A stretch of DNA of 64,000 nt, from assembly GCF_030127145.1 (NCBI RefSeq), contig NZ_CP126158.1, positions 620,001 to 684,000 on the forward strand, read 5' to 3'. This DNA comes from Halobaculum halobium (lineage in GTDB: Archaea; Halobacteriota; Halobacteria; Halobacteriales; Haloferacaceae). Every line of letters begins with the position of its first letter. Positions within the stretch are counted from its first letter, which is position 1. Both the position numbers and the translations under genes were made by a program. The notes beneath the pieces are model-generated. The model was given only the letters and a program-made list of their open reading frames with translations, did not search any database and was not told the origin of the DNA. Shown piece after piece: positions 45,860-54,662 of this stretch.

Positions 45860-45910
45860 CGAACCCGACCGTCTGAGATCGGACGCGACGAGTTCGCGCC
45901 GCCTGCGGAC

Positions 45911-46061
45911 TCAGCGACGGATGTCGTCGCCGCGGTAGGATCGGTACGTCATCGCGCGGCCGTCGATGATCACGACCTCTTCGTCGGTCGCGTCGCTGGT
46001 CCCCCCCGACGGGGTCGTCCGGCTCGTCACGGAAGACGTACGGTGAGTCGCGCTCTTCCAT
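45911..46061 (-). pseudogene. Small conserved protein (49 residues) interrupted by a +1 frameshift
   Basis: Two frames join at a run of seven C on the + strand (46001-46007). The first reads MEERDSPYVFRDEPDDPVGG, the second TSDATDEEVVIIDGRAMTYR followed by SYRGDDIRR and a stop. Removing one base from the run gives one 49-residue ORF. The start is strongly supported by a TATA box (46085-46091) exactly 24 bases upstream, the spacing seen before aroC, aMBF1 and others. An uninterrupted 66-codon reading from 46111 ignores this and begins with a non-haloarchaeal sequence. Acidic, soluble, function unknown. Confidence 0.7.
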
Positions 46062-46084
46062 GCTAACGTGTACCACATCATCGC

Positions 46085-46091
46085 GTATAAA
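46085..46091 (-). promoter_or_regulatory. TATA box of the 49-residue protein
   Basis: Minus-strand TTTATAC ending 24 bases before the ATG at 46061. It decides the start of the frameshifted small gene. Confidence 0.7.
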
Positions 46092-46146
46092 TCTTCGTCA
46101 GACAGTACCACACACGATAGCCGCAGCCACTGGCCTCCTCACGGGC

Positions 46147-46980
46147 TCAGCGGCTCCGCTCTCCGCCAGCACCCGCGTCCCGACCCGGATCCGTAACCGC
46201 GTCCGCGCCGACCACGTCAGGGAGATCATCGAGCGACTCGAGCACGTAGTCGGGGGCATACGGCGAGTCGGTTACCTCGTCGCGGTCGGTGACGCCCGTG
46301 AGGACGAGCGCGGTTGTCATCCCGGCGTCGGCGCCGAGGGCGATGTCCGTGTCGAGGCGGTCGCCGACGACGAGACAGTCCTCGGGCGCGTGCCCGAGCG
46401 CGTCGAGAACCAAGTCGCAGGCGGTCGCGGACGGCTTCCCGAGCACCGCCTCTGGGTCGTGGTCGAGGACGCCACAGACGGCGTTGAGCACCGCGCCGGA
46501 ACCGGGGACGAACGAGTCGGGCCCGGGGATGACCCGGTCCGGGTCGGTGCCGACGTACGGCGTCCCGTCGTCGAGGACGGCCAACGCTTGCGCGAGGTCG
46601 TCGTAGTCGAACGAACGGTCGATTGAGACGACGCCGGCGTCCGCGTCGGTGCGATCGCTCGCCACCGCCAGCCCGGCCGCCTCCAGTTGCTCGATCAGTC
46701 CCCGCTCACCGAGGACGTACAGCGCGTCGTCCGAGTGGTGCTCGCGGAGGTACGCGACGGTGCTATCGGCGGCGGTGACCACCTCACCGGCGTCGGCGTC
46801 GATACCGGCGGCCGCGAGCCGGTCGACGTACGCCGAGGGCGCCTTCGTCGGGTTGTTCGAGCAGAAGCAGACGTCGACGCCGGCCGCGCGCAGTTGGTTG
46901 ACGGCCTCCGGCGCACCCGGCAGCGCGTCACGCCCGCGTACGACCGTTCCGTCGACGTCGAGCACGACCCCTCGTCTCAC
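46147..46980 (-). CDS. HAD-IIA family hydrolase (NagD/phosphatase-like)
   Basis: 277 residues. HAD motif I GVVLDVDGTVVRGRDALPG (nucleophile Asp and +2 Asp), motif II CFCSNNPTKAPSAYVDRL, motif III Lys in EAVLGKPSATACDLVLDAL and motif IV DCLVVGDRLDTDIALGADAG. The C2 cap between motifs II and III puts it in the NagD/pyridoxal- or phosphoglycolate-phosphatase group. Natural substrate not deducible. The C-terminal Asp/Gly/Arg tail is unconserved. Divergent from the GTP cyclohydrolase gene. Confidence 0.9.
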   Translation of the reverse strand: MRRGVVLDVDGTVVRGRDALPGAPEAVNQLRAAGVDVCFCSNNPTKAPSAYVDRLAAAGIDADAGEVVTAADSTVAYLREHHSDDALYVLGERGLIEQLEAAGLAVASDRTDADAGVVSIDRSFDYDDLAQALAVLDDGTPYVGTDPDRVIPGPDSFVPGSGAVLNAVCGVLDHDPEAVLGKPSATACDLVLDALGHAPEDCLVVGDRLDTDIALGADAGMTTALVLTGVTDRDEVTDSPYAPDYVLESLDDLPDVVGADAVTDPGRDAGAGGERSR

Positions 46981-47116
46981 AGTCGTCGGTGGTGCGCAAC
47001 GGTGTTGAACGCATCGCCCGCCGCGGCGGCGACCTCAACGGTCGCCCGGACGAGCGCGCGTCACAGATCCGGGAACGGTAACGCGTATGTGTCGTCGCCC
47101 CTGGGGTTCGGGTACA

Positions 47117-47875
47117 GTGACCGCCGCGCAGTTGACGCTGGTTCAGATCGACAACTACGGCCCGTGGACCGTGACGCCGGAGCCCCGCCGGGAGATGGAT
47201 CTCCAGACGCTCCAGTCGCGCCTGTTCGCGGACATGGCACAGTACATCGGCAACCGAGGGGGCTACGTCTTCTTCACCCGGTTCGACAACATGGTCGCGG
47301 TGACGAACGGCCTCGACCGCCGGGACCACGAACTCCTCCAAGAGTCCGTGGGGAACCGGTTCCCCGTCACCGTGAGCCTCGGCGTCGGCGTCGACGGGGT
47401 GCCGATCGACGCCCTGGAGACGGCGACCGAGCGCGTGCAGGCGGCCGGCTCCGCCCAGTCGTCGGACCGGAGCGAGGCGCTCGCGGGGGAGTTCCGTGAC
47501 CCCGAGGGCGCCGACGACGGCGACGTTCACATCGCGCACTTCGACGTGAACGACGCGACGGGCAAGTACACCGACCGACTCAACGAGTTCGACTCGTTCA
47601 TCAACATCGAGCACGGCTACGCCTCGCTCATGAAGTACATGCGCGAGGAGCACGGCGCCCTCTCGTTCTTCGTCGGCGGCGACAACGTCATCGCCGTCTG
47701 TCCGGACCTCACCTACGACGAGTACATGGGCGCGATCGATCACGTCGCCGACGACGTGGACGTCCAGCTCAAGGTCGGGGTCGGATCCGGCGAGTCGCCC
47801 CATGAGGCCGGCTACGCGGCGAAACACGCCCTCGAGGACTGTCGCTACGAGGGGACGCTCGTCGAATTCGCCTGA
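47117..47875 (+). CDS. GTP cyclohydrolase III
   Basis: 252 residues from GTG 47117 (MTAAQLTLVQIDNYGPWTVT). Archaeal enzyme that opens GTP to the formylamino-pyrimidine intermediate used for riboflavin and F420. It is a tandem of two ferredoxin-like halves: MDLQTLQSRLFADMAQYIGN with GYVFFTRFDNMVAVTNGLD in the first, and INIEHGYASLMKYMREEHGA with SFFVGGDNVIAVCPDL in the second. A start at 47087 gives an atypical MCRRPWGSG; the GTG matches the conserved N-terminus. Confidence 0.92.
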   Translation: MTAAQLTLVQIDNYGPWTVTPEPRREMDLQTLQSRLFADMAQYIGNRGGYVFFTRFDNMVAVTNGLDRRDHELLQESVGNRFPVTVSLGVGVDGVPIDALETATERVQAAGSAQSSDRSEALAGEFRDPEGADDGDVHIAHFDVNDATGKYTDRLNEFDSFINIEHGYASLMKYMREEHGALSFFVGGDNVIAVCPDLTYDEYMGAIDHVADDVDVQLKVGVGSGESPHEAGYAAKHALEDCRYEGTLVEFA

Positions 47876-47952
47876 GAGACCGTCGCCGATCGCTGGGCCC
47901 GGCCCCGCGGCGCTGCGACACGTTTGTCTTCTCGCCCGTCGAACAGTCGACG

Positions 47953-48816
47953 ATGACCAACACGGGATCCGATCGGCCCGGCGACCGGGCGGTCGACTCC
48001 CGGGCTCGCGCCCGCGGGTGCCTGCTCGGACTGGCCTGCGGCGACGCGCTCGGCCGACCCGTCGACGGCGACGCCGGCGCCGCCGTCCGCGACCGATACG
48101 GCCGCGTGACCGAACAGCTCGGCGCCGACGGTCGACCGGCCGGCACGACCACCGAACCCACAGCGGCGGCTGTCGCCGTCGCCGACCGGCTCCTCCGTCG
48201 CGACGACCAGCAGGCGATCAGTACCGGTGCCGCCTCGGGCGGGGCAATTCCGCCAGAGCCGGCCGCTCATCCCGGTACGCTGCTGGCCGCTGCGGTTCCG
48301 TACGGACTCGTCGACGCGACCGCCGCCGACCGAGCCGCGCTGGCGGCGGCCGCGACGACCCGTGTCGAGCGTGCGACCGCCGACGACCCGGCGGCGGAGA
48401 CGTGCGCCGCGCTCGCGACGATTATCGGCGAGCTCATCGGCGGTGCGTCCGTCGAGAACGCGGTATCGACGGCGATGGGCGTCGCGGTGGATCGGGGCTC
48501 GCCGGTGGCACTTCGCGAGACGTTGGCCGTCGTGGGCGACCGTGGTGCCGTCACCATCGACGCGCGCGGTGACCAGTCGGCGCTGTTCGAGACGGCCCTA
48601 CACGAGGCCGTCGCCGCCGCCGACGCGGAGGAAGCCATCGTCTCGGCGGTTAGTCGCGGCGGGCACGCGAGCACGCTCGGCGCGGTCGCGGGTGCGGTCT
48701 CGGGAGCTCGCTTCGGTGAGGACGCGATCCCGGCGCGGTGGGTGAACGAACTCGATGAGTCGCCGGATGTCCGTTCGCTCGGGGCTTCGCTCACCGAGAT
48801 CGCGCGAACCCGCTGA
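47953..48816 (+). CDS. ADP-ribosylglycohydrolase-fold protein with degenerate metal site
   Basis: 287 residues. ARH/DraG-like helical fold: RARGCLLGLACGDALGRPVD at the start, and a C-terminal AIVSAVSRGGHASTLGAVAG helix. In active ARH enzymes the N-terminal motif is a TDDT-type segment and the C-terminal motif is GGDxDT; here they read GTTTEPTAAA and GGHASTLGA, so nearly all metal-binding Asp are replaced. This suggests loss of the ADP-ribose hydrolase reaction. It is 77 bases downstream of the GTP cyclohydrolase gene. A nucleotide-binding or sensory role is inference. Confidence 0.75.
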   Translation: MTNTGSDRPGDRAVDSRARARGCLLGLACGDALGRPVDGDAGAAVRDRYGRVTEQLGADGRPAGTTTEPTAAAVAVADRLLRRDDQQAISTGAASGGAIPPEPAAHPGTLLAAAVPYGLVDATAADRAALAAAATTRVERATADDPAAETCAALATIIGELIGGASVENAVSTAMGVAVDRGSPVALRETLAVVGDRGAVTIDARGDQSALFETALHEAVAAADAEEAIVSAVSRGGHASTLGAVAGAVSGARFGEDAIPARWVNELDESPDVRSLGASLTEIARTR

Positions 48817-49090
48817 CTCGCGAGGTGTCGGAGGTGATCTCCGACGGCACCGCCGACGGTGCTGTCGCTGCCGCCTGCATTGTCGCCGCCGCCTACACCG
48901 TCGATTCAGCCGCACGCGACTCCCACACGCCGGTGGCGACACGGGGAACCCTGGCAGGACGCCCGCTCTCCGCCAGCGACGGCTCGGTGGTTCCACCTCG
49001 AACTGCCGGCCTCCCCGGCTGAGCGTCCTCGGTGGGGAGCCGTAGCACGGACACAAAACATTCGTGAGGGGACCTGTCGTCTGGGTTGTC
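48817..49090. other. 274-base intergenic region
   Basis: Contains a 65-codon GTG ORF on the plus strand (48825-49022) with Ala-rich composition but no recognisable domain, promoter or SD. It might be a decayed remnant. No other feature recognised. Confidence 0.3.
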
Positions 49091-49867
49091 GTGAAACACG
49101 ATTACCACGTCCACTCGACGTACTCCGACGGGATGTTCATCGAGTTCATGGCGCGGGCCGCGGCGGAGGCCGGGCTGTCGGGGCTCGGTATCGCCGACCA
49201 CTGTATCGTCTCTGCGGAGGACGCGGAGGACCGCTACCGCCGGGAGATGGGATTCAACCTCGATCTCACGTACGAGCGTCGCCGTGACGCGATCGAGCGA
49301 CTCCGCGACCGCGTCGACGTGCGGCTGTTCGACGCCGTGGAGATGGACTACGAGCCCCGCGACGAGGCCGCGATCGAGGCGTTCCTCGACGAGGCGGCGT
49401 TCGACTATGCGATCGGGAGCGTTCACGACCTGGAGGACGTGAACGTGCACACCCGGGAGTACTTCGCGGAGAAGTCCGAATCGAAGCGGCGCGCGCTCGT
49501 CGACGAGTACTTCGAGAAGCTCGTCGCGCTCGCCGACTCCGAACTGTTCGAGATCGCGGCCCACCCGGACCTCGTGGAGCGGAACCCCGCCCTGCGCGGG
49601 CTGGCGACCGAAGACCACTACGAGCGCGCCGCCGCGGCGTTCGCCGAGTCGCGAACGGTCCCCGAACTCAACGCCGGTCGCGCGCTCGAGGACGGCGGCA
49701 GTCTCCACCCGGCGCCCGGGTTCCTCGACGCGCTGGCAGACCACGGCGTCGGCGTCACGGTGGGGACGGACAGCCACCAGCCAGACACCATCGCGCCCTG
49801 CGTCGAGCAGATCGAGGCGACGCTGGCAGAGCGAGGGCTGGAGCCGGTGCGAGTGATGGACGAGTAG
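49091..49867 (+). CDS. PHP-domain phosphoesterase (histidinol-phosphatase-like)
   Basis: 258 residues from GTG 49091 (MKHDYHVHSTYSDGMFIEFM). PHP metal site residues visible: HVHSTYSDG, GLGIADHC, VEMDYEP, AIGSVHDLED, FEIAAHPDLVERN and TVGTDSHQPDTIA. The family includes histidinol phosphatase HisJ and nucleotide phosphodiesterases. HisC exists 24 kb away, so HisJ function is plausible. A longer reading (49064) adds nine hydrophobic residues with little support. Confidence 0.85.
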   Translation: MKHDYHVHSTYSDGMFIEFMARAAAEAGLSGLGIADHCIVSAEDAEDRYRREMGFNLDLTYERRRDAIERLRDRVDVRLFDAVEMDYEPRDEAAIEAFLDEAAFDYAIGSVHDLEDVNVHTREYFAEKSESKRRALVDEYFEKLVALADSELFEIAAHPDLVERNPALRGLATEDHYERAAAAFAESRTVPELNAGRALEDGGSLHPAPGFLDALADHGVGVTVGTDSHQPDTIAPCVEQIEATLAERGLEPVRVMDE

Positions 49868-49914
49868 CTCGAAGAGAGCGGAGAATCCGAGGAGAAGCCG
49901 TCGCGGTACCGGTA

Positions 49915-50199
49915 TTAGATGTGGCCTTCTTCGCGGAGCTGCTGGGCGTCGTCGGACTCGTAGCGCCAGACGACCTCGGCCTTCTCGTCTTGCCAGTCCC
50001 ACGGCTCGGCGATGATGATGTCGCCCTCTTTCACCCACGTTCGGAAGCGCATCCGGCCGGGAATGCGGCCCATGCGCTCCTTGCCGTCTGCACAGCGGAG
50101 GGTGACTCGCCGGCCGCCGAGCATGTCGGTGACGGTGGCGAACACCTGGTCGTCGTCGGGCATCCTGAGTGGCTTCCGATTTCCTGTGTCGTCGCTCAT
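49915..50199 (-). CDS. eif1A: Translation initiation factor aIF1A
   Basis: 94 residues. S1-like OB fold binding the 30S A site. Core segments: [40 protein letters not shown] and [21 protein letters not shown] 17-residue N-terminal tail ([17 protein letters not shown]) precedes the fold. Single-gene unit between PHP (convergent) and psmA (divergent). Confidence 0.96.
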   Translation of the reverse strand: MSDDTGNRKPLRMPDDDQVFATVTDMLGGRRVTLRCADGKERMGRIPGRMRFRTWVKEGDIIIAEPWDWQDEKAEVVWRYESDDAQQLREEGHI

Positions 50200-50519
50200 G
50201 GCCGCCGATTGGTGACCGAGTGGGATAAGTACGTGTATTTGCTCAGCGCCGCGACCGACCGCCGGACGCCGCTGTCGCCCGACCGCCGCGGCCGATCCGT
50301 CGATCGCCGTCGCCGATCTGTGAACTGTCGCCGACTCGATCGCGCCGGCGAACGGGACGGTCCGCCACCAAGGCGGGCGGCGGTCAGCGGGTCGGCCGTC
50401 GCGTCGCTCGGTTTCTCCGCAGAGACGGACGCTCCGCTTAGGGAGGCTTTTTCCGGCGTGGACCCATACCGTGCAGCGATGACCGCACTCGCGACGACGA
50501 TTCACGTCGGTGGTGGCCG

Positions 50520-51290
50520 ATGAGGGGTAACGACCAGCAGGCGTACGACCGCGGCACGTCGCTGTTCTCGCCCGACGGTCGGATCTACCAGGTCGAGTAC
50601 GCCCGGGAGGCCGTCTCTCGGGGCGCTCCCTCCGTCGGCGTCCGCACGAGCGAGGGCGTCGTCCTCGCCGCGCAGGCGCAGGCGTCCTCCAGCCTGATGG
50701 AGTCGGAGTCAATCGAGAAGCTCCACAAGCTCGACGACCACGTCGGCACCGCCAGCGCCGGCCACGTCGCCGACGCCCGCCAGCTCATCGACTACGCCCG
50801 CCGGATGGCCCAGGGCAACCGCCTGCGGTTCAAGGAGCCTGTCGGGGTCGAGACGCTGACGAAGTACATCACCGACCACATCCAGGAGAACACGCAGCGC
50901 GGCGGCACCCGGCCGTACGGCGCTGCCCTCCTCATCGGCGGCTTCGAGAACGGCGAGCCGCGCCTGTTCGGCGCCGACCCCTCGGGGACGCCCCACGAGT
51001 GGAAGGCGACCGCCATCGGCGGTTCCCGCCAGGAGATCCAAGAGCTGCTGGAAGACGAGTGGAACGAAGATCTCACGCTCGACGACGGGATCGAGCTCGC
51101 GCTGCGCGCGCTGTTCGGGATCAACGACGAGCTCACCGCGAACGACGTCTCGCTCGCGACGGTCTCCGAGGACGGGTACGCGGCGTTCACGGCCGACGAG
51201 ATCGACGACCTCGTCGAGGGCCTCGATCTGGACGTCGAGGATGCGGCAGACGGGGACGGCGACGACGACGACGCGGAAACCGAAGAGTAA
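50520..51290 (+). CDS. psmA: Proteasome alpha subunit (PsmA2-like)
   Basis: 256 residues. Forms the outer rings of the 20S particle. The N-terminal gate signature [20 protein letters not shown] (about 8-27) followed by [19 protein letters not shown] is diagnostic, and [20 protein letters not shown] and [20 protein letters not shown] follow. The tail (about 240-256) is very acidic. The start ([16 protein letters not shown]) resembles the second alpha subunit of haloarchaea more than PsmA1; a second copy elsewhere is expected. A 14-codon ATG ORF at 50479-50523 overlaps the start by ATGA, but I give it no weight. Confidence 0.92.
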   Translation: MRGNDQQAYDRGTSLFSPDGRIYQVEYAREAVSRGAPSVGVRTSEGVVLAAQAQASSSLMESESIEKLHKLDDHVGTASAGHVADARQLIDYARRMAQGNRLRFKEPVGVETLTKYITDHIQENTQRGGTRPYGAALLIGGFENGEPRLFGADPSGTPHEWKATAIGGSRQEIQELLEDEWNEDLTLDDGIELALRALFGINDELTANDVSLATVSEDGYAAFTADEIDDLVEGLDLDVEDAADGDGDDDDAETEE

Positions 51291-51450
51291 CGCGCCCTCG
51301 GCGGGCCGACGGCGACGCAGTCCGGCTCGGATTCTCCCGTTTCGATCCGCGCGACGACAGCGACGGCGCCGTTGAATCGCCCTGTCGAGCGCGGCGGCGC
51401 GGCCGTCGCCGACCGGTCGATTCAACGGCGCCGCCGTCGTACCCCGGGCC

Positions 51451-52272
51451 ATGACCGACGACGCGGCCGCGACGACGCTCGATCGGATCCGCGTGTTCCC
51501 GATCAAGTCGCTCGACGGAGTCGACGTTGAGGCCGCCGCGCTGGCCCCGGACGGCGGGCTCGCCCCGGACCGCGAGTTCGCGCTGCTCGACGCCGACGGC
51601 GACTACGTGAACGGAAAGAACGAGCGGCGGATCCACCGCGTGTCCGCGGACGTCGACCTCGGGGCCCGGACCGTCCGGCTCGCGGCCCCGCACGACGTCG
51701 ACGCGCCCGACGCCGCCCGCTACCATCTCGACGACGACCGGGACGGGATCGAGACGTGGCTGGGGTCGTTTCTCGGGTACGGCGTGTCGCTGGTGAGCGA
51801 TCGAGACGGCGGCTACCCGGACGACACGGAGCTCCCCGGGCCGACGGTGATTTCGACGGGAACGCTCCGCGAGGTCGCCTCGTGGTTCGACGGCGTGACG
51901 GTCGACTCGATGCGCCGGCGCCTCCGCGCGAACGTCGAGCTCGCGAGCGACGAGGCGTTCTTCGAGGACCGCCTCGTCGCCGAACTGGGGGAGCGCGTCC
52001 GGTTCCGCGCCGGCGACGCAGAGCTGCTCGGCGTGAACCCCTGTCAGCGCTGCGTGGTCCCCTCGCGCGACCCCGACACCGGGGAGGAGTTCGACGACTT
52101 CCGCGCGCGCTTCATCCGGAAGCGCGAGGCGACGATGCCCGACTGGAGCGGCGGGGGGCGCTTCGATCACGGCTTCCGGCTGATGGTGAACACCGTCGTT
52201 CCCTCGGACAGCGCGGGCGAGCGCCTTCACGTCGGCGACGGCGTGCGACTCCTCGGCGTCGAACACGAGTAG
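51451..52272 (+). CDS. MOSC domain protein
   Basis: 273 residues. N-terminal MOSC-N beta-barrel (LDRIRVFPIKSLDGVDVEAA, EFALLDADGDYVNGKNERR) and a C-terminal MOSC domain (about 130-273) with the molybdenum-cofactor-linked Cys pair in LLGVNPCQRCVVPSRDPDTG (single active-site Cys in MOSC). Such proteins bind Moco or act in N-hydroxylamine reduction (mARC). Soluble, monocistronic. Confidence 0.88.
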   Translation: MTDDAAATTLDRIRVFPIKSLDGVDVEAAALAPDGGLAPDREFALLDADGDYVNGKNERRIHRVSADVDLGARTVRLAAPHDVDAPDAARYHLDDDRDGIETWLGSFLGYGVSLVSDRDGGYPDDTELPGPTVISTGTLREVASWFDGVTVDSMRRRLRANVELASDEAFFEDRLVAELGERVRFRAGDAELLGVNPCQRCVVPSRDPDTGEEFDDFRARFIRKREATMPDWSGGGRFDHGFRLMVNTVVPSDSAGERLHVGDGVRLLGVEHE

Positions 52273-52307
52273 CCGATCGCCGTCGCGCCGCTGGGACTGT
52301 CCCGGCC

Positions 52308-52577
52308 CTACTCGCGGTGCTCCTCGTACTCCTCGGGCGTGTAGGTCTTGATCTCCAGCGCGTGGACCTCCCGCGTCATCGCGTCGCCGACGGCGTCGTA
52401 CACCAATTCGTGCTGCTGGACCAGCGACTTCCCCTCGAAGGCGGGGGAGACGACGACGGCCGCGAAGTGGGCGTCCTCGTGGTCGGGATCGGGGGCGCGG
52501 GGCGTCGTGACAGTGGCCTCGCAGTCCTCGATGCCGGCCTCGATGGCTGCCTCCACGTCGCCTGGATTCATGCTCAT
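52308..52577 (-). CDS. BolA family protein
   Basis: 89 residues from MSMNPGDVEAAIEAGIEDCE. Class II KH-like fold with EDAHFAAVVVSPAFEGKSLV and QQHELVYDAVGDAMTREVHA, ending LEIKTYTPEEYEEHRE. BolA proteins work with monothiol glutaredoxins in iron-sulfur trafficking. The residue before EGKSLVQQH that normally carries Cys or His is Phe/Glu, with a His in HEDAHF, as in BolA1-type. A start at 52628 would add a basic tail of no clear meaning. Confidence 0.9.
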   Translation of the reverse strand: MSMNPGDVEAAIEAGIEDCEATVTTPRAPDPDHEDAHFAAVVVSPAFEGKSLVQQHELVYDAVGDAMTREVHALEIKTYTPEEYEEHRE

Positions 52578-52675
52578 ACCCCGGAGTCGGCGTCGCCGCG
52601 GCAAAAAGCGGTCGGTGGCGGCCGACACCGCGGCGCCCCGGTGGGCTTACGGCGCGCGGCGCCGACCGGGCGGCC

Positions 52676-53140
52676 GTGACCGAACCCGGGGGACCTACCG
52701 ACCCCGAAGCCGTCGTCCGCGAGCGACTGCTGGCCGAACACGGGCCGCTGCTGGACGGCGTCGACGCCGTCGCCGACGCGGTCGCCGACCGGTGGACCGA
52801 CCGCGAGTCACCGGTCGCCCAGCCGGCGACGGCCGACCGCGACGCCGTCGTTCCCGCGATGCGCGAGGCGCTGGCGGCCGCCGGCGCGCTCGACCATCTG
52901 CCCGGACTGCTCGCGACTGCCGCCGACGCGCTGGGTGTCACTCTCCCGGCGTCGCCCGTGGCCGCGCCGCCGTATCTCGTCGTGACCGCGACCGGGCCGG
53001 TCGTGCGGGCGACCCTGCCCGACGCGGGGCGACTGGTCGTTTCCCTGCGCGTGTTCGGGGTGGACCGCGCCGGCGAGGCGCCTCGCTATCGTCGGCTTGA
53101 GGGCGGCGTTCGCGACGAACTGACCGTCGAGTTCAGATAG
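52676..53140 (+). CDS. Conserved haloarchaeal hypothetical protein
   Basis: 154 residues from GTG 52676 (MTEPGGPTDPEAVVRERLLA). Helical N-terminal half (LAEHGPLLDGVDAVADAVAD, LAAAGALDHLPGLLATAADA) then an Ala/Pro linker and a beta half ending GDAGRLVVSL-like strands (PYLVVTATGPVVRATLPDAG, LVVSLRVFGVDRAGEAPRYR). I know of related haloarchaeal DUFs but cannot place it. Divergent from bolA. Confidence 0.65.
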   Translation: MTEPGGPTDPEAVVRERLLAEHGPLLDGVDAVADAVADRWTDRESPVAQPATADRDAVVPAMREALAAAGALDHLPGLLATAADALGVTLPASPVAAPPYLVVTATGPVVRATLPDAGRLVVSLRVFGVDRAGEAPRYRRLEGGVRDELTVEFR

Positions 53141-53214
53141 CGGACCCGTCGGCGTCATCCACCAGTCGCCCGAACCTCGGCGGACTTTTGCGGGGGGCCA
53201 CGGAACTACGCGCC

Positions 53215-54366
53215 ATGACCGAGATCGTCGACTTCGAACTGTACGCGGTGCCGCCGCGGTGGCTGTTCCTGAAGCTGGAGTGCGCCGACGGCTCCGTCGG
53301 GTGGGGCGAACCGGTCGTCGAGGGGCGCGCGCGCACCGTTCGCGGCGCCGTCGAGGAACTCGTCGAGGAGTACCTGATCGGAGAGGACCCCGCACCCGTC
53401 GCGGACCACTGGGAACGACTGTACCGCGGAGGATTCTACCGCGGCGGACCCGTCCTCATGTCTGCCATCGCGGGGATCGACCAGGCGCTGTGGGACCTGA
53501 AGGGGAAGCACCTCGGGGCGCCCGTCCACGAACTGCTGGGTGGCCCTGTCAGAGAGCGGGTCCGGGTGTACCAGTGGGTCGGCGGCGACCGCCCCGAGGG
53601 CGTCGCGGAGGCGGCCGCCGAGAAGGTCGACGCCGGCTTCACCGCGCTGAAAATGAACGCGACCCCCGAACTGGAGCGCGTCGAGTCCCCGGACACGATC
53701 CACCAGGCCGCCGAGCGGCTCCGGACGGTTCGCGAGGCAGTCGGCGACGAGGTCGACATCGGCGTGGACTTCCACGGCCGAGCGACCAAGACTGCGGCCA
53801 AACAGCTCGCGGCCGCGCTCGAACCGCACGACCCGTTCTTCATCGAGGAACCGGTGCTGCCCGAGCACAACGACGCGCTCGCCGATATCGCCGCCAGCAC
53901 CAGCACCCCGATCGCCACCGGCGAGCGCATGTTCCACCGCACCGACTTCAAGGAGATTCTAGAGACGAACGCGGTCGACGTGATCCAGCCGGACCTGAGC
54001 CACGCGGGCGGCATCACCGAGTGTCACCGGATCGCGTCGATGGCCGGCGCCTACGACGTGTCGGTCGCGCCCCACTGCCCGCTCGGTCCGGTCGCGCTCG
54101 CCTCCTGTCTCCAACTCGACGCCGTCGCGCCGAACGCGCTTATCCAAGAGCAGAGCCTCGACATCCACTACAACGAGACGAGCGACGTGCTCGACTACCT
54201 CGCGGACCCCTCCGTCTTCGAGTACGAGGGCGGGTTCGTCCCGGTGCCCGACGGCCCGGGGCTCGGCATCGAGGTCGACGAGGACGTGCTCCGCGAGCGC
54301 GACGGTCACGACGACTGGCACAACCCCGTCTGGCGCCGCCCCGACGGGAGCGTCGCCGAGTGGTGA
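53215..54366 (+). CDS. dgoD: D-galactonate dehydratase
   Basis: 383 residues, enolase superfamily (MR subgroup). Strong sequence agreement with the E. coli DgoD pattern that I recall: PRWLFLKLE, SVGWGEPVVEGRARTV, GGFYRGGPVLMSAIAGIDQA, VYQWVGGDRPEGV, metal ligands in VDFHGR, FFIEEPVLPEHND and GERMFHRTDFKE, the catalytic His in VAPHCPLGPVALA, and the C-terminal WHNPVWRRPDGSVAEW. Converts D-galactonate to 2-keto-3-deoxygalactonate in the De Ley-Doudoroff pathway. A SDR dehydrogenase 296 bases downstream may supply the upstream oxidation. Confidence 0.9.
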   Translation: MTEIVDFELYAVPPRWLFLKLECADGSVGWGEPVVEGRARTVRGAVEELVEEYLIGEDPAPVADHWERLYRGGFYRGGPVLMSAIAGIDQALWDLKGKHLGAPVHELLGGPVRERVRVYQWVGGDRPEGVAEAAAEKVDAGFTALKMNATPELERVESPDTIHQAAERLRTVREAVGDEVDIGVDFHGRATKTAAKQLAAALEPHDPFFIEEPVLPEHNDALADIAASTSTPIATGERMFHRTDFKEILETNAVDVIQPDLSHAGGITECHRIASMAGAYDVSVAPHCPLGPVALASCLQLDAVAPNALIQEQSLDIHYNETSDVLDYLADPSVFEYEGGFVPVPDGPGLGIEVDEDVLRERDGHDDWHNPVWRRPDGSVAEW

Positions 54367-54662
54367 GCGTCCGGGTCGGACGAACGCTCCGTCGATAGCG
54401 AGGGTCGCCCGGGCTCCGAATCGCTCGGTGGCGCGTGCCGCCCGGCCTCCGGGCCGGCCGGACGCGCGCGAAGGATGAGGAACACAGCCGAACGGAGTGA
54501 GGCGAGTACCGCAGTCGGCTGGGGAGGGGGTGGGACTGCCCTGTCCGATTCTGGGGGGACGTTCGGGCGGTTCGTCACGCTCGTGACGACACCGACCGCG
54601 ACGCGGACGCGAGTCGACCGTAAACAAATCATCAAGGTACCCGACCGAGACCCCACACACGG

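Noticed and set aside
45911-46111. The 66-codon ORF as gene model for the small protein
   Set aside because: Its first ~35 residues lie over and upstream of the transcription start indicated by the TATA box at 46085-46091; the frameshift model fits better.
48825-49022. A 65-codon GTG ORF in the ARH-PHP interval
   Set aside because: No promoter, SD or family signal; composition could be chance in GC-rich DNA.
50479-50523. A 14-codon ATG ORF overlapping the psmA start by ATGA
   Set aside because: Could be an upstream ORF, but codon pattern and length carry no evidence; not called.
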